Shown here one piece after another: positions 56,192 to 64,000 of a stretch of 64,000 nucleotides of DNA. The DNA is taken from the NCBI GenBank assembly GCA_021738625.1, contig JAIPBS010000003.1:1-64000 (forward strand), given 5' to 3'. This stretch comes from Bacteroidales bacterium (GTDB lineage Bacteria > Bacteroidota > Bacteroidia > Bacteroidales > JAIOZK01). Under the pieces are notes generated by a model that saw nothing but the letters and a program-made list of their open reading frames with translations, did not search any database and was not told the origin of the DNA. Position 1 is the stretch's first letter. The number at the start of each line of letters is the position of its first letter. The position numbers and the translations under genes were made by a program.

Positions 56192-57610
56192 TCAGTTTGC
56201 TATTTTGTTAATCATTCCTTTAAAAACAAAACCATGGAAAGGCATTACAAAAAACCAGTACAGCCTCCCTCCCAGCCCGCGCGGCCGGAAGGTGGCAATT
56301 TGATATAGTTTATCGTCCTGTATCGAAAACTCCAGCCAGGCCTCTCCGGGCAACCTCATCTCAGCATATAACAACAACCTTCTTTCCTGTCTGTTCGCAT
56401 AAAGCACCCGCCAGAAATCCAGCGCATCACCGGCATGGATTTCTTTTGTGGTGGTTCTTCCTCTTCTCAAGCCAACCCCACCGACCATCTTATCCAGGAA
56501 ACCCCGGGTGCGCCAGAGCCAGTTGGCATAATACCAGCCGTTTTCCCCGCCGATCTTCCAGATTTTTTCGAGGCTTTGTTCAGCATTGCTGAGTTTTCGT
56601 TCCCTTTTGTCCTTAAAACAACCGTATGTAGGAACCTCAATCAAAGAGGAAACACCTTTTTCGAGTATCTTGCTTGACTGGGCGTCGGTCCAGCTTGACA
56701 GTACATCCTGCTGTTCGATTTTATCAAAAGCATTCCGGACGGCCTGTTCATAGGTTAGCAAGTTGATGTTAACTGTTTCGTGCAGCTTGTTTGACTTTCC
56801 GACGACCTCCACTTTCATGCTATTGACAAGATTCACAGCAAGCTTATACGAAGTGGAGGTGACAAAATAAAGCCAATAAGATGATAGACGGGGCGTCATC
56901 ACCGGCAGGGTGATGATGGTGCGTTTCAGCTTCCTGACTTTGGCAAATCGCATAAGCATTTGCTTATAGGTAAGAATCTCCGGACCACCGATATCGAAGT
57001 TTTTTCCAAAAGTTTCCTCTCGCATCAATACGCCCGTCAGAAACTCCAGCACATTGCGAATCGCTATGGGATGGGATTTGGTATTAAGCCAGCGGGGCGC
57101 TACCATAAGCGGCAACTTCTCCACCAGATCGCGAACGATCTCAAAGGAAGCGCTGCCCGAACCTACAATGATACCGGCACGCAAAGTGGTTAATTTATAA
57201 TTTCCGGAAGCCAGAATATCCTCGACCTTTTTGCGCGAACGAAGATGTTTCGAAAGCTTTTCTTCATTTACAATACCACTCAGATAAACAACCTGCCTGG
57301 CTTTGGTATTATCAATCGCATCCCTGAAGTTTCTTGCGGAAGCGCTTTCCAGGCTTTCAAAATCCTCCTTTTTTGCCGACATGGAATGGATCAGGTAATA
57401 AGCTGCCACGATATCCCTGGGGATAACATCCAGGCTTTCATTTTCAAGAAAATTAAGCTCAATAACCTTTAATTTATCTGTTGAAGGCAATCCCGGATTG
57501 AATCGATTCCTATCCCGCACGCAACAAATCACTTCGTGACCTTTCTCCAGCAAAACGGGCAACAGCCTTTTTCCAATATAGCCTGTGGCGCCTGTGAGCA
57601 GGATTTTCAT
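56192..57610 (-). CDS. NAD(P)-dependent epimerase/dehydratase-like protein with DUF2867
   Basis: A 472-residue extended SDR protein. The Rossmann motif is ILLTGATGYIGKRLLPVLLE at the start; YLIHSMSAKKEDFESLESAS and YLSGIVNEEKLSKHLRSRKK follow. Residues from about 330 to the end resemble the DUF2867 domain (RTRGFLDKMVGGVGLRRGRT, WLEFSIQDDKLYQIATFRPR, GRLYWFFVMPFHGFVF). The same combination is found in NAD(P)-binding proteins next to DoxX and SRPBCC genes. Its start overlaps the DoxX stop by 4 bp (ATGA). Confidence 0.88.
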   Translation of the reverse strand: MKILLTGATGYIGKRLLPVLLEKGHEVICCVRDRNRFNPGLPSTDKLKVIELNFLENESLDVIPRDIVAAYYLIHSMSAKKEDFESLESASARNFRDAIDNTKARQVVYLSGIVNEEKLSKHLRSRKKVEDILASGNYKLTTLRAGIIVGSGSASFEIVRDLVEKLPLMVAPRWLNTKSHPIAIRNVLEFLTGVLMREETFGKNFDIGGPEILTYKQMLMRFAKVRKLKRTIITLPVMTPRLSSYWLYFVTSTSYKLAVNLVNSMKVEVVGKSNKLHETVNINLLTYEQAVRNAFDKIEQQDVLSSWTDAQSSKILEKGVSSLIEVPTYGCFKDKRERKLSNAEQSLEKIWKIGGENGWYYANWLWRTRGFLDKMVGGVGLRRGRTTTKEIHAGDALDFWRVLYANRQERRLLLYAEMRLPGEAWLEFSIQDDKLYQIATFRPRGLGGRLYWFFVMPFHGFVFKGMINKIAN

Positions 57611-58110
57611 TCGATCTCCTTTTCTTTATCAGGATCAATGTTGGGCTTTAGCTCTCCTCCCCTGACCGTGGCGCCCAGCACAATGCCCGAGCTGATCACC
57701 ACCAGGTTCTTAAAAATATACTGCCCTTCAAGCGTAAGCGAATATGGGAAGATTTTGAACACTTCGGAAGGGAAAAAGAATACCGGCAAAAAGGTGCCGA
57801 TCATTTGCAAATAAAGCAGCAGCAAAGTTTCCCGTATAAAAATATTGAACAGCAGCCCCACCCCGATCAGCACTTCCCAGGTGGCCAGTCCGTAAATGAT
57901 GATGTTTTCAGGCACCAGGCCGAAAGTCAATGTTCCGATTGTTCTGATGGCCAGATCCTGTGCAGGGCTCAATCCTTCGAAAAATTTCAATACCCCGAAC
58001 CAGAGGAATATGATGCCGATGCTCCACCTGAGCAGCGTCAGGCCTGTGGAAGCCATCCATTTGGTTATGCGAACATCTATTTTGTGAAATGTTTTGCCTC
58101 TGAGGTTCAT
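57607..58110 (-). CDS. DoxX-like membrane protein
   Basis: A 167-residue inner-membrane protein with four hydrophobic helices: LTLLRWSIGIIFLWFGVLKF, IIIYGLATWEVLIGVGLLFN, TLLLLYLQMIGTFLPVFFF and LVVISSGIVLGATV. The WFGVLKFF motif in the first helix is typical of the DoxX family, whose members take part in redox-linked membrane functions. First gene of the DoxX-SDR-SRPBCC operon. Confidence 0.87.
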   Translation of the reverse strand: MNLRGKTFHKIDVRITKWMASTGLTLLRWSIGIIFLWFGVLKFFEGLSPAQDLAIRTIGTLTFGLVPENIIIYGLATWEVLIGVGLLFNIFIRETLLLLYLQMIGTFLPVFFFPSEVFKIFPYSLTLEGQYIFKNLVVISSGIVLGATVRGGELKPNIDPDKEKEIE

Positions 58111-58484
58111 GGATGATTTGTTTAAGAAATTTACACTTACACTTAAACAACAAACAAATCAGCTAAAAAGTTTAAGGCATGTTCCGGATTAAGATCATAA
58201 CTTAATTATTCATATTTTACAAAACATAAATTACCGACCGAAACAAACCGGGATTACGCCTGTATTCACTGATCTCGTTCACATCGCCTGGCATGGCCTC
58301 ATGCAGTTTCATATCTCCGATCATCTTCTCCAAACAGCTGTAATAATCATTCCGCCATACTTGTTCATTCTATATTCATCTATTTGCACTTAATCATAAT
58401 GGAATCTGCATTTTGCAATCAATATCTCATCCCTTCGAACCCTGTAGATAAGACGATGCTGGTTGTCGATTCTTCTTGACCAAA
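58111..58484. other. Gene-poor stretch with decayed coding fragments
   Basis: Besides the toxin remnant there is a second stretch with coding character on the minus strand at 58217-58369 (50 codons, with segments MIGDMKLHEAMPGDVNEISE and YRRNPGLFRSVIYVL). It has no proper start and I cannot assign it. The area looks like old, decaying genes. Confidence 0.5.
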
Positions 58485-58492
58485 TCAATCTA
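58390..58492 (-). pseudogene. YoeB/Txe-family toxin, C-terminal remnant
   Basis: A minus-strand frame that ends at TAA (58390-58392) encodes IWSRRIDNQHRLIYRV followed by RRDEILIAKCRFHYD. This is the conserved end of YoeB/Txe mRNA-cleaving toxins, including the catalytic Glu-less HRL-Y region and the final RYHY-like motif. The N-terminal half and an antitoxin gene are missing. It is therefore a dead fragment of a toxin-antitoxin module. Confidence 0.65.
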
Positions 58493-58682
58493 CAACAAAC
58501 AACCGCCCATCGGAAAGCTTAAAACCCACAAAGCCCTCAGCCTGGGCATAATAAAGGGTATCACCATGAAGCTTATCGGGATAAATACTTGAACCGGGAC
58601 TGGTAAACACATCGTACAAAGTCCTGTTCCTTAATGTAAGCGAATCGCTGAACAGTCCGTTTTCCAATGCATAGTTCTGCAT
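58485..58682 (-). CDS. Short hypothetical ORF, possibly a fragment
   Basis: A 65-codon frame starting MQNYALENGLFSDSLTLRNR and ending QAEGFVGFKLSDGRLFVVD. It overlaps the toxin remnant by a few bases in another frame. It has no signal peptide. Its plausible residue composition suggests the end of a larger lost gene rather than noise, but I do not recognise it. Confidence 0.3.
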   Translation of the reverse strand: MQNYALENGLFSDSLTLRNRTLYDVFTSPGSSIYPDKLHGDTLYYAQAEGFVGFKLSDGRLFVVD

Positions 58683-58742
58683 ATCGTTGATTTCTTAGCC
58701 CGGGTTAAACCCTCATCATTTCAACAAAATCTTCTGAGTTTA

Positions 58743-58994
58743 TTATTCCCGGACATATGTTCTTAAGCGCATATCGGTATTTTGAGCCTTCTTCTCAAGT
58801 TTGTTTAATCCTTTGATCATATTCTTTCCAGGTTCAAAACCGGTTTCCAGAAGCTTCAGCTTAAGCATGTTTTCATTTGAATCCTCAATTAAAAATACTA
58901 TGATTTGATTTTCGATATAGGTTCCCCGGGGGTTTTGGTCCAAAATGCTAAGGGATATAAGAAGCAGGCTGAATAAGAATATTGGTTTGTTCAT
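58743..58994 (-). CDS. Short secreted protein or fragment
   Basis: An 83-codon frame with an apparent signal peptide (MNKPIFLFSLLLISLSILDQ) followed by NPRGTYIENQIIVFLIEDSN and a charged helical part. It may be the N-terminal remainder of a larger secreted protein. No function is visible. Confidence 0.4.
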   Translation of the reverse strand: MNKPIFLFSLLLISLSILDQNPRGTYIENQIIVFLIEDSNENMLKLKLLETGFEPGKNMIKGLNKLEKKAQNTDMRLRTYVRE

Positions 58995-59022
58995 ATTGGT
59001 TATTCTATTAAGTTAAAATTTA

Positions 59023-59145
59023 TCATATTTTCAAAAAAATTGAGTCGCCGTTTGAGATGGGCGGATTGAAGAGATGCGCAATTTGCGCGTCACTATGAAT
59101 GATATCGTTCAGGTTGAGATGTTTCCGGTTAAATTGTAAAACCAT
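59023..59145 (-). CDS. Very short ORF of unknown meaning
   Basis: A 40-codon frame (MVLQFNRKHLNLNDIIHSDA followed by QIAHLFNPPISNGDSIFLKI). It may be the start of a lost gene. It lies in the 220-bp space before purM, where I see nothing else certain; an imperfect -7 box (TACTTTTA, 59237-59244) could drive purM. Confidence 0.2.
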   Translation of the reverse strand: MVLQFNRKHLNLNDIIHSDAQIAHLFNPPISNGDSIFLKI

Positions 59146-59262
59146 ACAATAAATATAATAGAATTTTAAAAAAAAAACATAACTTTTTTAACAAATGGCT
59201 TAAACAACAAAGGCTGGGGATATCCTCAGAATTCACTACTTTTACAATCCAAACAGCAGCTT

Positions 59263-60429
59263 ATGGCAGAGGACAGCAGATACAACCGCAGAGGCGTTTC
59301 GGCTACGAAGGAAGACGTGCACAAAGCCATCGAGAAAACCGACAAGGGCCTTTACCCGAATGCCTTTTGCAAGATCATACCCGATATTATTGGTGGAGAT
59401 CCCGATTACTGCAACATCATGCACGCCGACGGGGCCGGCACCAAATCCTCCCTGGCCTATATATATTGGAAAGAAACGGGTGACCTCTCGGTATGGAAAG
59501 GCATTGCCCAGGACGCCATCGTGATGAACACCGACGACCTGCTGTGCGTGGGTGCGGTTGATAACATCCTGCTTTCATCCACCATCGGGCGCAACAAAAA
59601 CCTGATCCCGGGCGAGGTGATCGCAGCCATCATCAACGGCACGGAAGAGTTTCTGCAGCAGATGCGCGATCATGGCATCGGTATCTATTCTACCGGGGGC
59701 GAAACCGCCGATGTGGGCGACCTGGTACGTTCCATTATTGTCGACTCGACCGTGACCACAAGAATGAAGCGCAGCCGGGTGATCGAAAACAACATACAGG
59801 CGGGAGATGTGATCGTGGGCCTGGCTTCCTTCGGCCGGGCATCCTATGAAAACGAATACAACAGCGGCATGGGCAGCAACGGCCTGACTTCGGCCCGGCA
59901 CGATGTGCTGAACAAAAAAACTGCGAAAAAATATCCTGAAAGCTATGATCCCTCCATTCCGGAAGAACTGGTTTACTCAGGCGGACTTGACCTGACTGAA
60001 CCCACGGAAATCGAAGAAATGGACGTCGGCAGGCTGATCCTCTCCCCTACCCGTACCTACGCACCTGTTATCAAAAAAATTCTTGCAGCGCATCACGGCC
60101 GGATACACGGCATGATCCATTGCAGCGGCGGGGCTCAAACCAAGGTGCTGAATTTTGTTAATCGATTGCATGTTGTGAAAGACAATCTTTTTTCGCTGCC
60201 CCCTTTATTTAAAATGATCCGTGAGCAATCAGGTACGCCCTGGCAGGAAATGTATAAAGTGTTTAATATGGGGCATCGCATAGAGCTGTACGTGCCCGAA
60301 CAGATCGCCGATGAACTGATCGGAATATCACAATCGTTCGGAATTGAAGCCAGGATTATTGGGCGCTGCGAACAAGCCGACCACAAAGCCCTGACCATCA
60401 AATCCGAATTCGGGGAATTCAGGTATTGA
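59263..60429 (+). CDS. purM: Phosphoribosylformylglycinamidine cyclo-ligase
   Basis: Fifth step of purine synthesis: closes the imidazole ring of AIR with ATP. The 388 residues show SRYNRRGVSATKEDVHKAIE, MHADGAGTKSSLAYIYWKET (ATP/substrate loop), QDAIVMNTDDLLCVGA and EVIAAIINGTEEFLQQM, GIYSTGGETADVGDLV. It is some 40 residues longer than the E. coli enzyme, as in other Bacteroidota. It stands alone; the nearest other pathway gene in the window is pyrF for pyrimidines. Confidence 0.93.
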   Translation: MAEDSRYNRRGVSATKEDVHKAIEKTDKGLYPNAFCKIIPDIIGGDPDYCNIMHADGAGTKSSLAYIYWKETGDLSVWKGIAQDAIVMNTDDLLCVGAVDNILLSSTIGRNKNLIPGEVIAAIINGTEEFLQQMRDHGIGIYSTGGETADVGDLVRSIIVDSTVTTRMKRSRVIENNIQAGDVIVGLASFGRASYENEYNSGMGSNGLTSARHDVLNKKTAKKYPESYDPSIPEELVYSGGLDLTEPTEIEEMDVGRLILSPTRTYAPVIKKILAAHHGRIHGMIHCSGGAQTKVLNFVNRLHVVKDNLFSLPPLFKMIREQSGTPWQEMYKVFNMGHRIELYVPEQIADELIGISQSFGIEARIIGRCEQADHKALTIKSEFGEFRY

Positions 60430-60473
60430 TAATCAAACATTAAAATAACTTTATAATGAATCATTGAACGTTA

Positions 60474-60926
60474 ATGGATGTGAGCAACGAACAAAAGAAA
60501 ACCGACGAGCGGATCATCCTGGATTATTTCAGGCAGTGCTACCCTGATTTTCCCGGTGGAAAACTGATCGAAAGCGAATCGCCGGACTTCATAGTTGAAA
60601 CATCCAGGAAAAGGTCGTTGGGCATCGAGCTCACAAAATTGCACGACCCCGAAGCACCTGATCCCGGGTTTGATAAAAACTCCTATGATGTGAGAAAATT
60701 GGACCAGCAAATGATCGAGGGGATCATCCGGGTCAAGGAAGAGAAACTCGCCATCTACAACAAACAGATGAATGACCTCTACTGGCTTATCATATTCATC
60801 GACCAGTTTGACGGACCCGAATCTTTCAACATCAAAAACAAGATCGGAAAATGGAACATCCACAGCAGTTTCAATAAGGTTTTCCTTTTCGAGATGTTCA
60901 GCCCGGATATTTATATCTTTATTTAA
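60474..60926 (+). CDS. Hypothetical protein, possible PD-(D/E)XK nuclease fold
   Basis: A 150-residue soluble protein. The stretch SESPDFIVETSRKRSLGIEL (followed by TKLH) has the spacing of a PD-(D/E)XK nuclease core: Pro-Asp on one strand and Glu-x-Thr/Lys on the next. An acidic residue in ERIILDYF upstream could be the further helix residue. The rest is helical with a hydrophobic strand (DLYWLIIFIDQFDG). The nuclease idea is an inference from a short pattern only. It lies 44 bp after purM and 14 bp before the DUF4846 gene. Confidence 0.55.
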   Translation: MDVSNEQKKTDERIILDYFRQCYPDFPGGKLIESESPDFIVETSRKRSLGIELTKLHDPEAPDPGFDKNSYDVRKLDQQMIEGIIRVKEEKLAIYNKQMNDLYWLIIFIDQFDGPESFNIKNKIGKWNIHSSFNKVFLFEMFSPDIYIFI

Positions 60927-60940
60927 AAACATATTCTCGA

Positions 60941-61723
60941 ATGAAGACCAACATCATTTTTCTGATTTCTTCCCTGTTTCTTTTGATGAATTGCAAAGGA
61001 CAACAGAAGCATACTTTGCTGATCAATGAAGAAGGAACGAAAATTCATACACGCATTGATCCGCCCGCCGGATATTTTAGAACAAATTTGCCGGAAGCCT
61101 CATACGGCAACTACCTCAGAAACTGCAACCTGAAGCCGCATGGAAGTATGGTAAAGTATTATAATGGGTCTGTTAAGACGAAGAGCGGCGTTCACATTGC
61201 CGTGCTTGATATGGAGATCGGTGAACGCGACCTGCAGCAATGCGCGGATGCGGTGATGCGGTTGAGGGGAGAATACCTGTTTGAGCAGGGGCAATATGAA
61301 GATATTCATTTCAATTACCTGTCTGACGGAAAGCCCCGTTTTTTTACAAATTATGCAAGTGGCGAACTTTCTTACCGGAAATTCAGAAAATACATAGACC
61401 TGGTTTTTGCTTTTGCAAATACGGCTTCGCTCCATAACGAGCTAAAGCCGGTAGAAAACATTAAAAACATACAGGCGGGAGATGTCTTCATTCAGAAAGG
61501 AACTCCATACGGTCATGTTGTGATTGTTATGGATGTTGCCGTTAACCTCGAAAACGGGGAAAAAGTGTTTTTGCTGGCCCAGAGCTATATGCCCGCCCAG
61601 GACATACATATATTGATCAATCCTGAAAACCCCGGTATAAGCCCCTGGTATGAAGCAAAGGAAGGAGACCTGATCACACCAGAATGGGATTTTACCACAT
61701 CTGACTTGAGGCGATTTCCGTAA
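60941..61723 (+). CDS. DUF4846 lipoprotein
   Basis: A 260-residue protein with a lipoprotein signal (MKTNIIFLISSLFLLMNC; Cys18 acylated). The mature part matches the DUF4846 pattern: IHTRIDPPAGYFRTNLPEAS, FGxYLR-like YGNYLRNCNLKPHGSMVKYY, QQCADAVMRLRGEYLFEQGQ, and near the end GHVVIVMDVAVNLENGEKVF followed by LAQSYMPAQDIHIL. The conserved C-terminal Gly-His...Asp...Gln layout recalls NlpC/P60-type folds, without a visible Cys nucleophile. Function unknown, periplasmic or outer-membrane facing. Confidence 0.8.
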   Translation: MKTNIIFLISSLFLLMNCKGQQKHTLLINEEGTKIHTRIDPPAGYFRTNLPEASYGNYLRNCNLKPHGSMVKYYNGSVKTKSGVHIAVLDMEIGERDLQQCADAVMRLRGEYLFEQGQYEDIHFNYLSDGKPRFFTNYASGELSYRKFRKYIDLVFAFANTASLHNELKPVENIKNIQAGDVFIQKGTPYGHVVIVMDVAVNLENGEKVFLLAQSYMPAQDIHILINPENPGISPWYEAKEGDLITPEWDFTTSDLRRFP

Positions 61724-61770
61724 TTCTTTTATTTCGTACTTTTTTGAAGTACTCAATCCCTTTGAGACAG

Positions 61771-61856
61771 GCAAGGGTTCATTCCCAGTCCCTTGAGATG
61801 TTTTATCAATGCTTCAATTCAATACTCCGCTGCTCTGCGGCGTTCTGATTTATTAT
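61771..61856. repeat. Hairpin-rich dispersed repeat, copy 2
   Basis: Resembles the reverse complement of 30530-30608. Shared parts are AGGGTTCATTCCC near the left, CCGCTGCTCTGCGGCG in the middle and TTTATTAT at the right. The first and second hairpins of copy 1 have partly decayed here. It lies between the DUF4846 gene and prfA. Confidence 0.7.
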
Positions 61857-61968
61857 GAAACCGACTATCATCCATGCAAGCCCCCCAAAGGGACGAAATA
61901 TAATTCCCAACACAATTATCGCTCATCCCCGATCAAACCCGGATTTACGCTTCCTCCCGCAAAATTAC

Positions 61969-61976
61969 TACCTTTG
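61969..61976 (+). promoter_or_regulatory. Promoter -7 box of prfA
   Basis: TACCTTTG, an exact TAnnTTTG match, 24 bp before the ATG at 62000. No clear -33 box. Confidence 0.6.
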
Positions 61977-61999
61977 CAGCTTGAAATAAGGCAGATATA

Positions 62000-63076
62000 A
62001 TGTTAGAAAAACTAGAAGAAATAAAGAATCGTTACCTGGAGATTCAAAAAGAAATGTCCCAACCCGACGTGGTTTCGGACATGAAGCGCTATGTAAAGAT
62101 TAACAAGGACTATAAAGACCTTCAGCCCATCGTGGAGGCCTATTATAAATACAAGAACATCCTCGGAAATATCGACAATGCCAAAAACATCATCAAAACC
62201 GAAAAAGATGAAGAGTTCAGGAATATGGCCAAGGATGAGCTGGTAACATTGACCGAAGAAAAGGAAAAACTGGAAGAAGACATCCGCATGATGTTGATTC
62301 CCAAAGATCCACAAGACAACAAGAACGCCGTGGTGGAGATCCGGGCCGGCACCGGTGGGGACGAAGCCAGTATTTTTGCCGGTGACCTGTACAGGATGTA
62401 CAGCAAATTCATCGAAAACAAAGGCTGGAAGATGGAGCCGGTCTCCTCAACCGAAGGGACCGTGGGCGGTTTCAAGGAAATCGTTTTCAACGTGATCGGG
62501 GATGGCGCCTATGGGATCATGAAATATGAATCCGGTGTTCATCGCGTTCAACGGGTGCCCAAAACCGAGACCCAGGGACGGGTGCACACTTCCGCTGCAT
62601 CGGTGGCGATTTTGCCGGAAGCCGATGAGTTCGATGTGGAGATCAAAAATGAAGATATCCGAAAGGATACCTTCTGCAGTTCCGGGCCCGGCGGACAATC
62701 CGTAAACACAACCTATTCTGCCATCAGGCTGACCCATATTCCGTCAGGGATCGTGGTTTCATGCCAGGATCAGAAATCACAGATCAAGAATTATGACAAG
62801 GCGCTTACGGTTCTCAGGACCAGGCTTTTCGAGCGGGAATACAAAAAATATCTCGACGAGATCTCTTCCAAACGAAAAACCATGGTCTCCACCGGCGACC
62901 GCTCGGCCAAGATCAGAACCTACAACTGGCCGCAGGGCAGGGTGACCGACCACCGCATCAACCTGACCCTGTATAACCTGCAAAGCATTATCGACGGGGA
63001 GATACAGGAACTGATTGAGCAATTGCAGCTGGCGGAAAACGCCGAAAAGCTGAAAGAAGAGATCGGTACCGAATAA
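62000..63076 (+). CDS. prfA: Peptide chain release factor 1
   Basis: Ends translation at UAA and UAG. The 358 residues contain the GGQ motif ([20 protein letters not shown]) that enters the peptidyl transferase centre and is normally methylated on Gln. The codon-reading tripeptide region is [20 protein letters not shown], with PKT in place of the more common PAT; Bacteroidota vary at the middle residue. Length and domain order are normal for RF1 rather than RF2 (no frameshift site, PxT not SPF). The pyrF gene follows after 27 bp. Confidence 0.96.
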   Translation: MLEKLEEIKNRYLEIQKEMSQPDVVSDMKRYVKINKDYKDLQPIVEAYYKYKNILGNIDNAKNIIKTEKDEEFRNMAKDELVTLTEEKEKLEEDIRMMLIPKDPQDNKNAVVEIRAGTGGDEASIFAGDLYRMYSKFIENKGWKMEPVSSTEGTVGGFKEIVFNVIGDGAYGIMKYESGVHRVQRVPKTETQGRVHTSAASVAILPEADEFDVEIKNEDIRKDTFCSSGPGGQSVNTTYSAIRLTHIPSGIVVSCQDQKSQIKNYDKALTVLRTRLFEREYKKYLDEISSKRKTMVSTGDRSAKIRTYNWPQGRVTDHRINLTLYNLQSIIDGEIQELIEQLQLAENAEKLKEEIGTE

Positions 63077-63103
63077 TCATCCATTCAACAAAAACAATCA
63101 TTT

Positions 63104-63931
63104 ATGACCAGAGAACAACTCATCGAAAGCATCCGGCTAAAACAAACCTTTTTGTGCATCGGCCTCGATTCGGACATCGACAAAATTCCCAAACACTTGC
63201 TCGAGAAAGATGATCCGGTTTTTGAGTTCAACAAAGCCATTGTGGATTACACCCACGACCTGGCCATCGCCTACAAGCCCAACCTGGCTTTTTACGAAAG
63301 CCGGGGCGCGGAAGGCTGGAAGAGCCTTGAAAAAACCATTGAGTATATCAGCGACAACTACGCCGGCATCTTTACCATAGCCGACGCCAAAAGAGGCGAC
63401 ATCGGCAACACCAGCGGGCAATATGCCAAAGCTTTCTTTGAGAACATGAGTTTCAGCGCACTCACCGTGGCGCCTTATATGGGAGAGGACTCCGTCAGCC
63501 CCTTCCTGGCATACGACAACAAATGGGTGATCCTGCTCGCCCTCACAAGCAACAAGGGCGCATCCGATTTCCAGTATTTTAAAGATAACGATAAACGACT
63601 GTTCGAAGAAGTGATCTCAGTTTCAGGCAAATGGGCAAACCACGACCACATGATGTATGTGGTAGGCGCCACCAAAGCGGAGATGCTTAAAGATATCCGC
63701 AAGCTGGCCCCTGACCATTTTCTGCTGGTTCCCGGCGTGGGCGCCCAGGGCGGCAGCCTGGAGGAAGTGGTCAAATACGGGATGAACAAAGAATGCGGAC
63801 TGATCGTCAATTCTTCACGCGGCATCATCTTCGCCTCCAACCAAAAAAACTTCGCCGATGTGGCCCGCGATAAAGCCCGCGAAATCCAACTCGAAATGGC
63901 AAAGCACTTGATTGATAAAGATGTGATTTAA
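63104..63931 (+). CDS. pyrF: Orotidine 5'-phosphate decarboxylase, type 2
   Basis: Final step of UMP synthesis. The 275 residues are of the longer type 2 subfamily. Catalytic signature [20 protein letters not shown] (Asp-x-Lys-Arg-x-Asp), substrate Asp in [13 protein letters not shown], phosphate-binding [14 protein letters not shown] and [10 protein letters not shown]. It follows prfA, probably on the same transcript. A tandem repeat begins 5 bp after its stop. Confidence 0.96.
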   Translation: MTREQLIESIRLKQTFLCIGLDSDIDKIPKHLLEKDDPVFEFNKAIVDYTHDLAIAYKPNLAFYESRGAEGWKSLEKTIEYISDNYAGIFTIADAKRGDIGNTSGQYAKAFFENMSFSALTVAPYMGEDSVSPFLAYDNKWVILLALTSNKGASDFQYFKDNDKRLFEEVISVSGKWANHDHMMYVVGATKAEMLKDIRKLAPDHFLLVPGVGAQGGSLEEVVKYGMNKECGLIVNSSRGIIFASNQKNFADVARDKAREIQLEMAKHLIDKDVI

Positions 63932-63935
63932 GAAT

Positions 63936-64000
63936 TGGATGCTGGATAACTGGATGCTGGATAACCGGATACTGGATAACAGGATGCTGGATGCTGGACT
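63936..64000. repeat. Tandem 15-bp repeats at the window end
   Basis: TGGATGCTGGATAAC occurs at 63936-63950 and 63951-63965, followed by CGGATACTGGATAAC (63966-63980) and AGGATGCTGGATGCT (63981-63995); the array continues beyond the window. A related fragment GATGCTGGATGC follows murA near 35084-35098. Confidence 0.9.

Noticed and set aside
61809..62000. 63-codon ORF before prfA
   Set aside because: It is encoded largely by the second copy of the dispersed repeat and ends on the prfA start; no coding evidence.

Overview
The window looks like chromosomal DNA of a member of the Bacteroidota, probably Bacteroidales or a close relative; I cannot resolve the genus. The signs are promoters with a TAnnTTTG -7 box (often with a TTTG-like -33 box about 20 bp upstream) instead of sigma70 -10/-35 boxes, almost no Shine-Dalgarno sequences, a type IX secretion (T9SS) sorting domain, a fused SecDF, a DUF4290 gene directly before murA, an L17 with a long charged tail and a RpoD-like sigma factor of about 287 residues. 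I see no tRNA, rRNA or CRISPR array.

Layout. 1-330: the end of an insertion sequence sits inside an FKBP-type prolyl isomerase gene and truncates it. 354-2828: an RRM RNA-binding protein, a lipoprotein of unknown function and enolase. 2871-21033: an unbroken minus-strand run of 33 translation, transcription and secretion genes (str, S10, spc and alpha operons joined, rpsL to rplQ), with a leader and promoter at about 21.26 kb and a strong terminator at 2.87-2.91 kb. rpmJ (L36) and rpmD (L30) are short genes inside this run. 21.3-24.2 kb: a C_GCAxxG_C_C-family gene back to back with a tight three-gene operon (isochorismatase-like hydrolase, thioredoxin-reductase-like flavoprotein without CxxC, RlmN-like radical SAM protein). 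24.4-30.5 kb: secreted proteins, including a T9SS cargo protein and a badly damaged papain-like protease gene (two frameshifts plus an internal deletion). 30.7-39.7 kb, plus strand: UvrD/PcrA helicase, DUF4290, murA (active-site Cys replaced by Asp), grpE, dnaJ and an ABC exporter pair.

39.7-49.1 kb is one minus-strand block. From a promoter at 49.08 kb it encodes pyruvoyl-dependent arginine decarboxylase, agmatinase, a GNAT-nitrilase fusion and a deoxyhypusine-synthase-like enzyme: a polyamine route from arginine through agmatine to putrescine and beyond. It continues with a RpoD-like sigma factor, a GshB-like ATP-grasp ligase, an N-formylglutamate-amidohydrolase-like/DUF1704 (QEGLA, MATCAP-like) fusion and an aminotransferase. 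The ligase plus metallopeptidase pair is my best candidate for an undescribed system. 49.4-55.5 kb, plus strand: secDF, tatA and a large OmpA/TPR/beta-propeller protein ending in a degenerate retropepsin-like domain. 55.6-58.1 kb, minus strand: DoxX-SDR-SRPBCC operon. 58.1-59.2 kb: decayed DNA with a YoeB/Txe toxin remnant. 59.3-63.9 kb, plus strand: purM, a possible PD-(D/E)XK protein, a DUF4846 lipoprotein, prfA and pyrF.

Spaces between genes hold several families of short repeats: 11-bp tandem repeats of one family at two loci in opposite orientation, 14-bp and 15-bp tandem repeats directly after (or containing) stop codons, an approximately 80-bp hairpin-rich repeat present twice, and a second, solo copy of the insertion-sequence end. 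All function calls come from reading motifs by eye; no database search was run.
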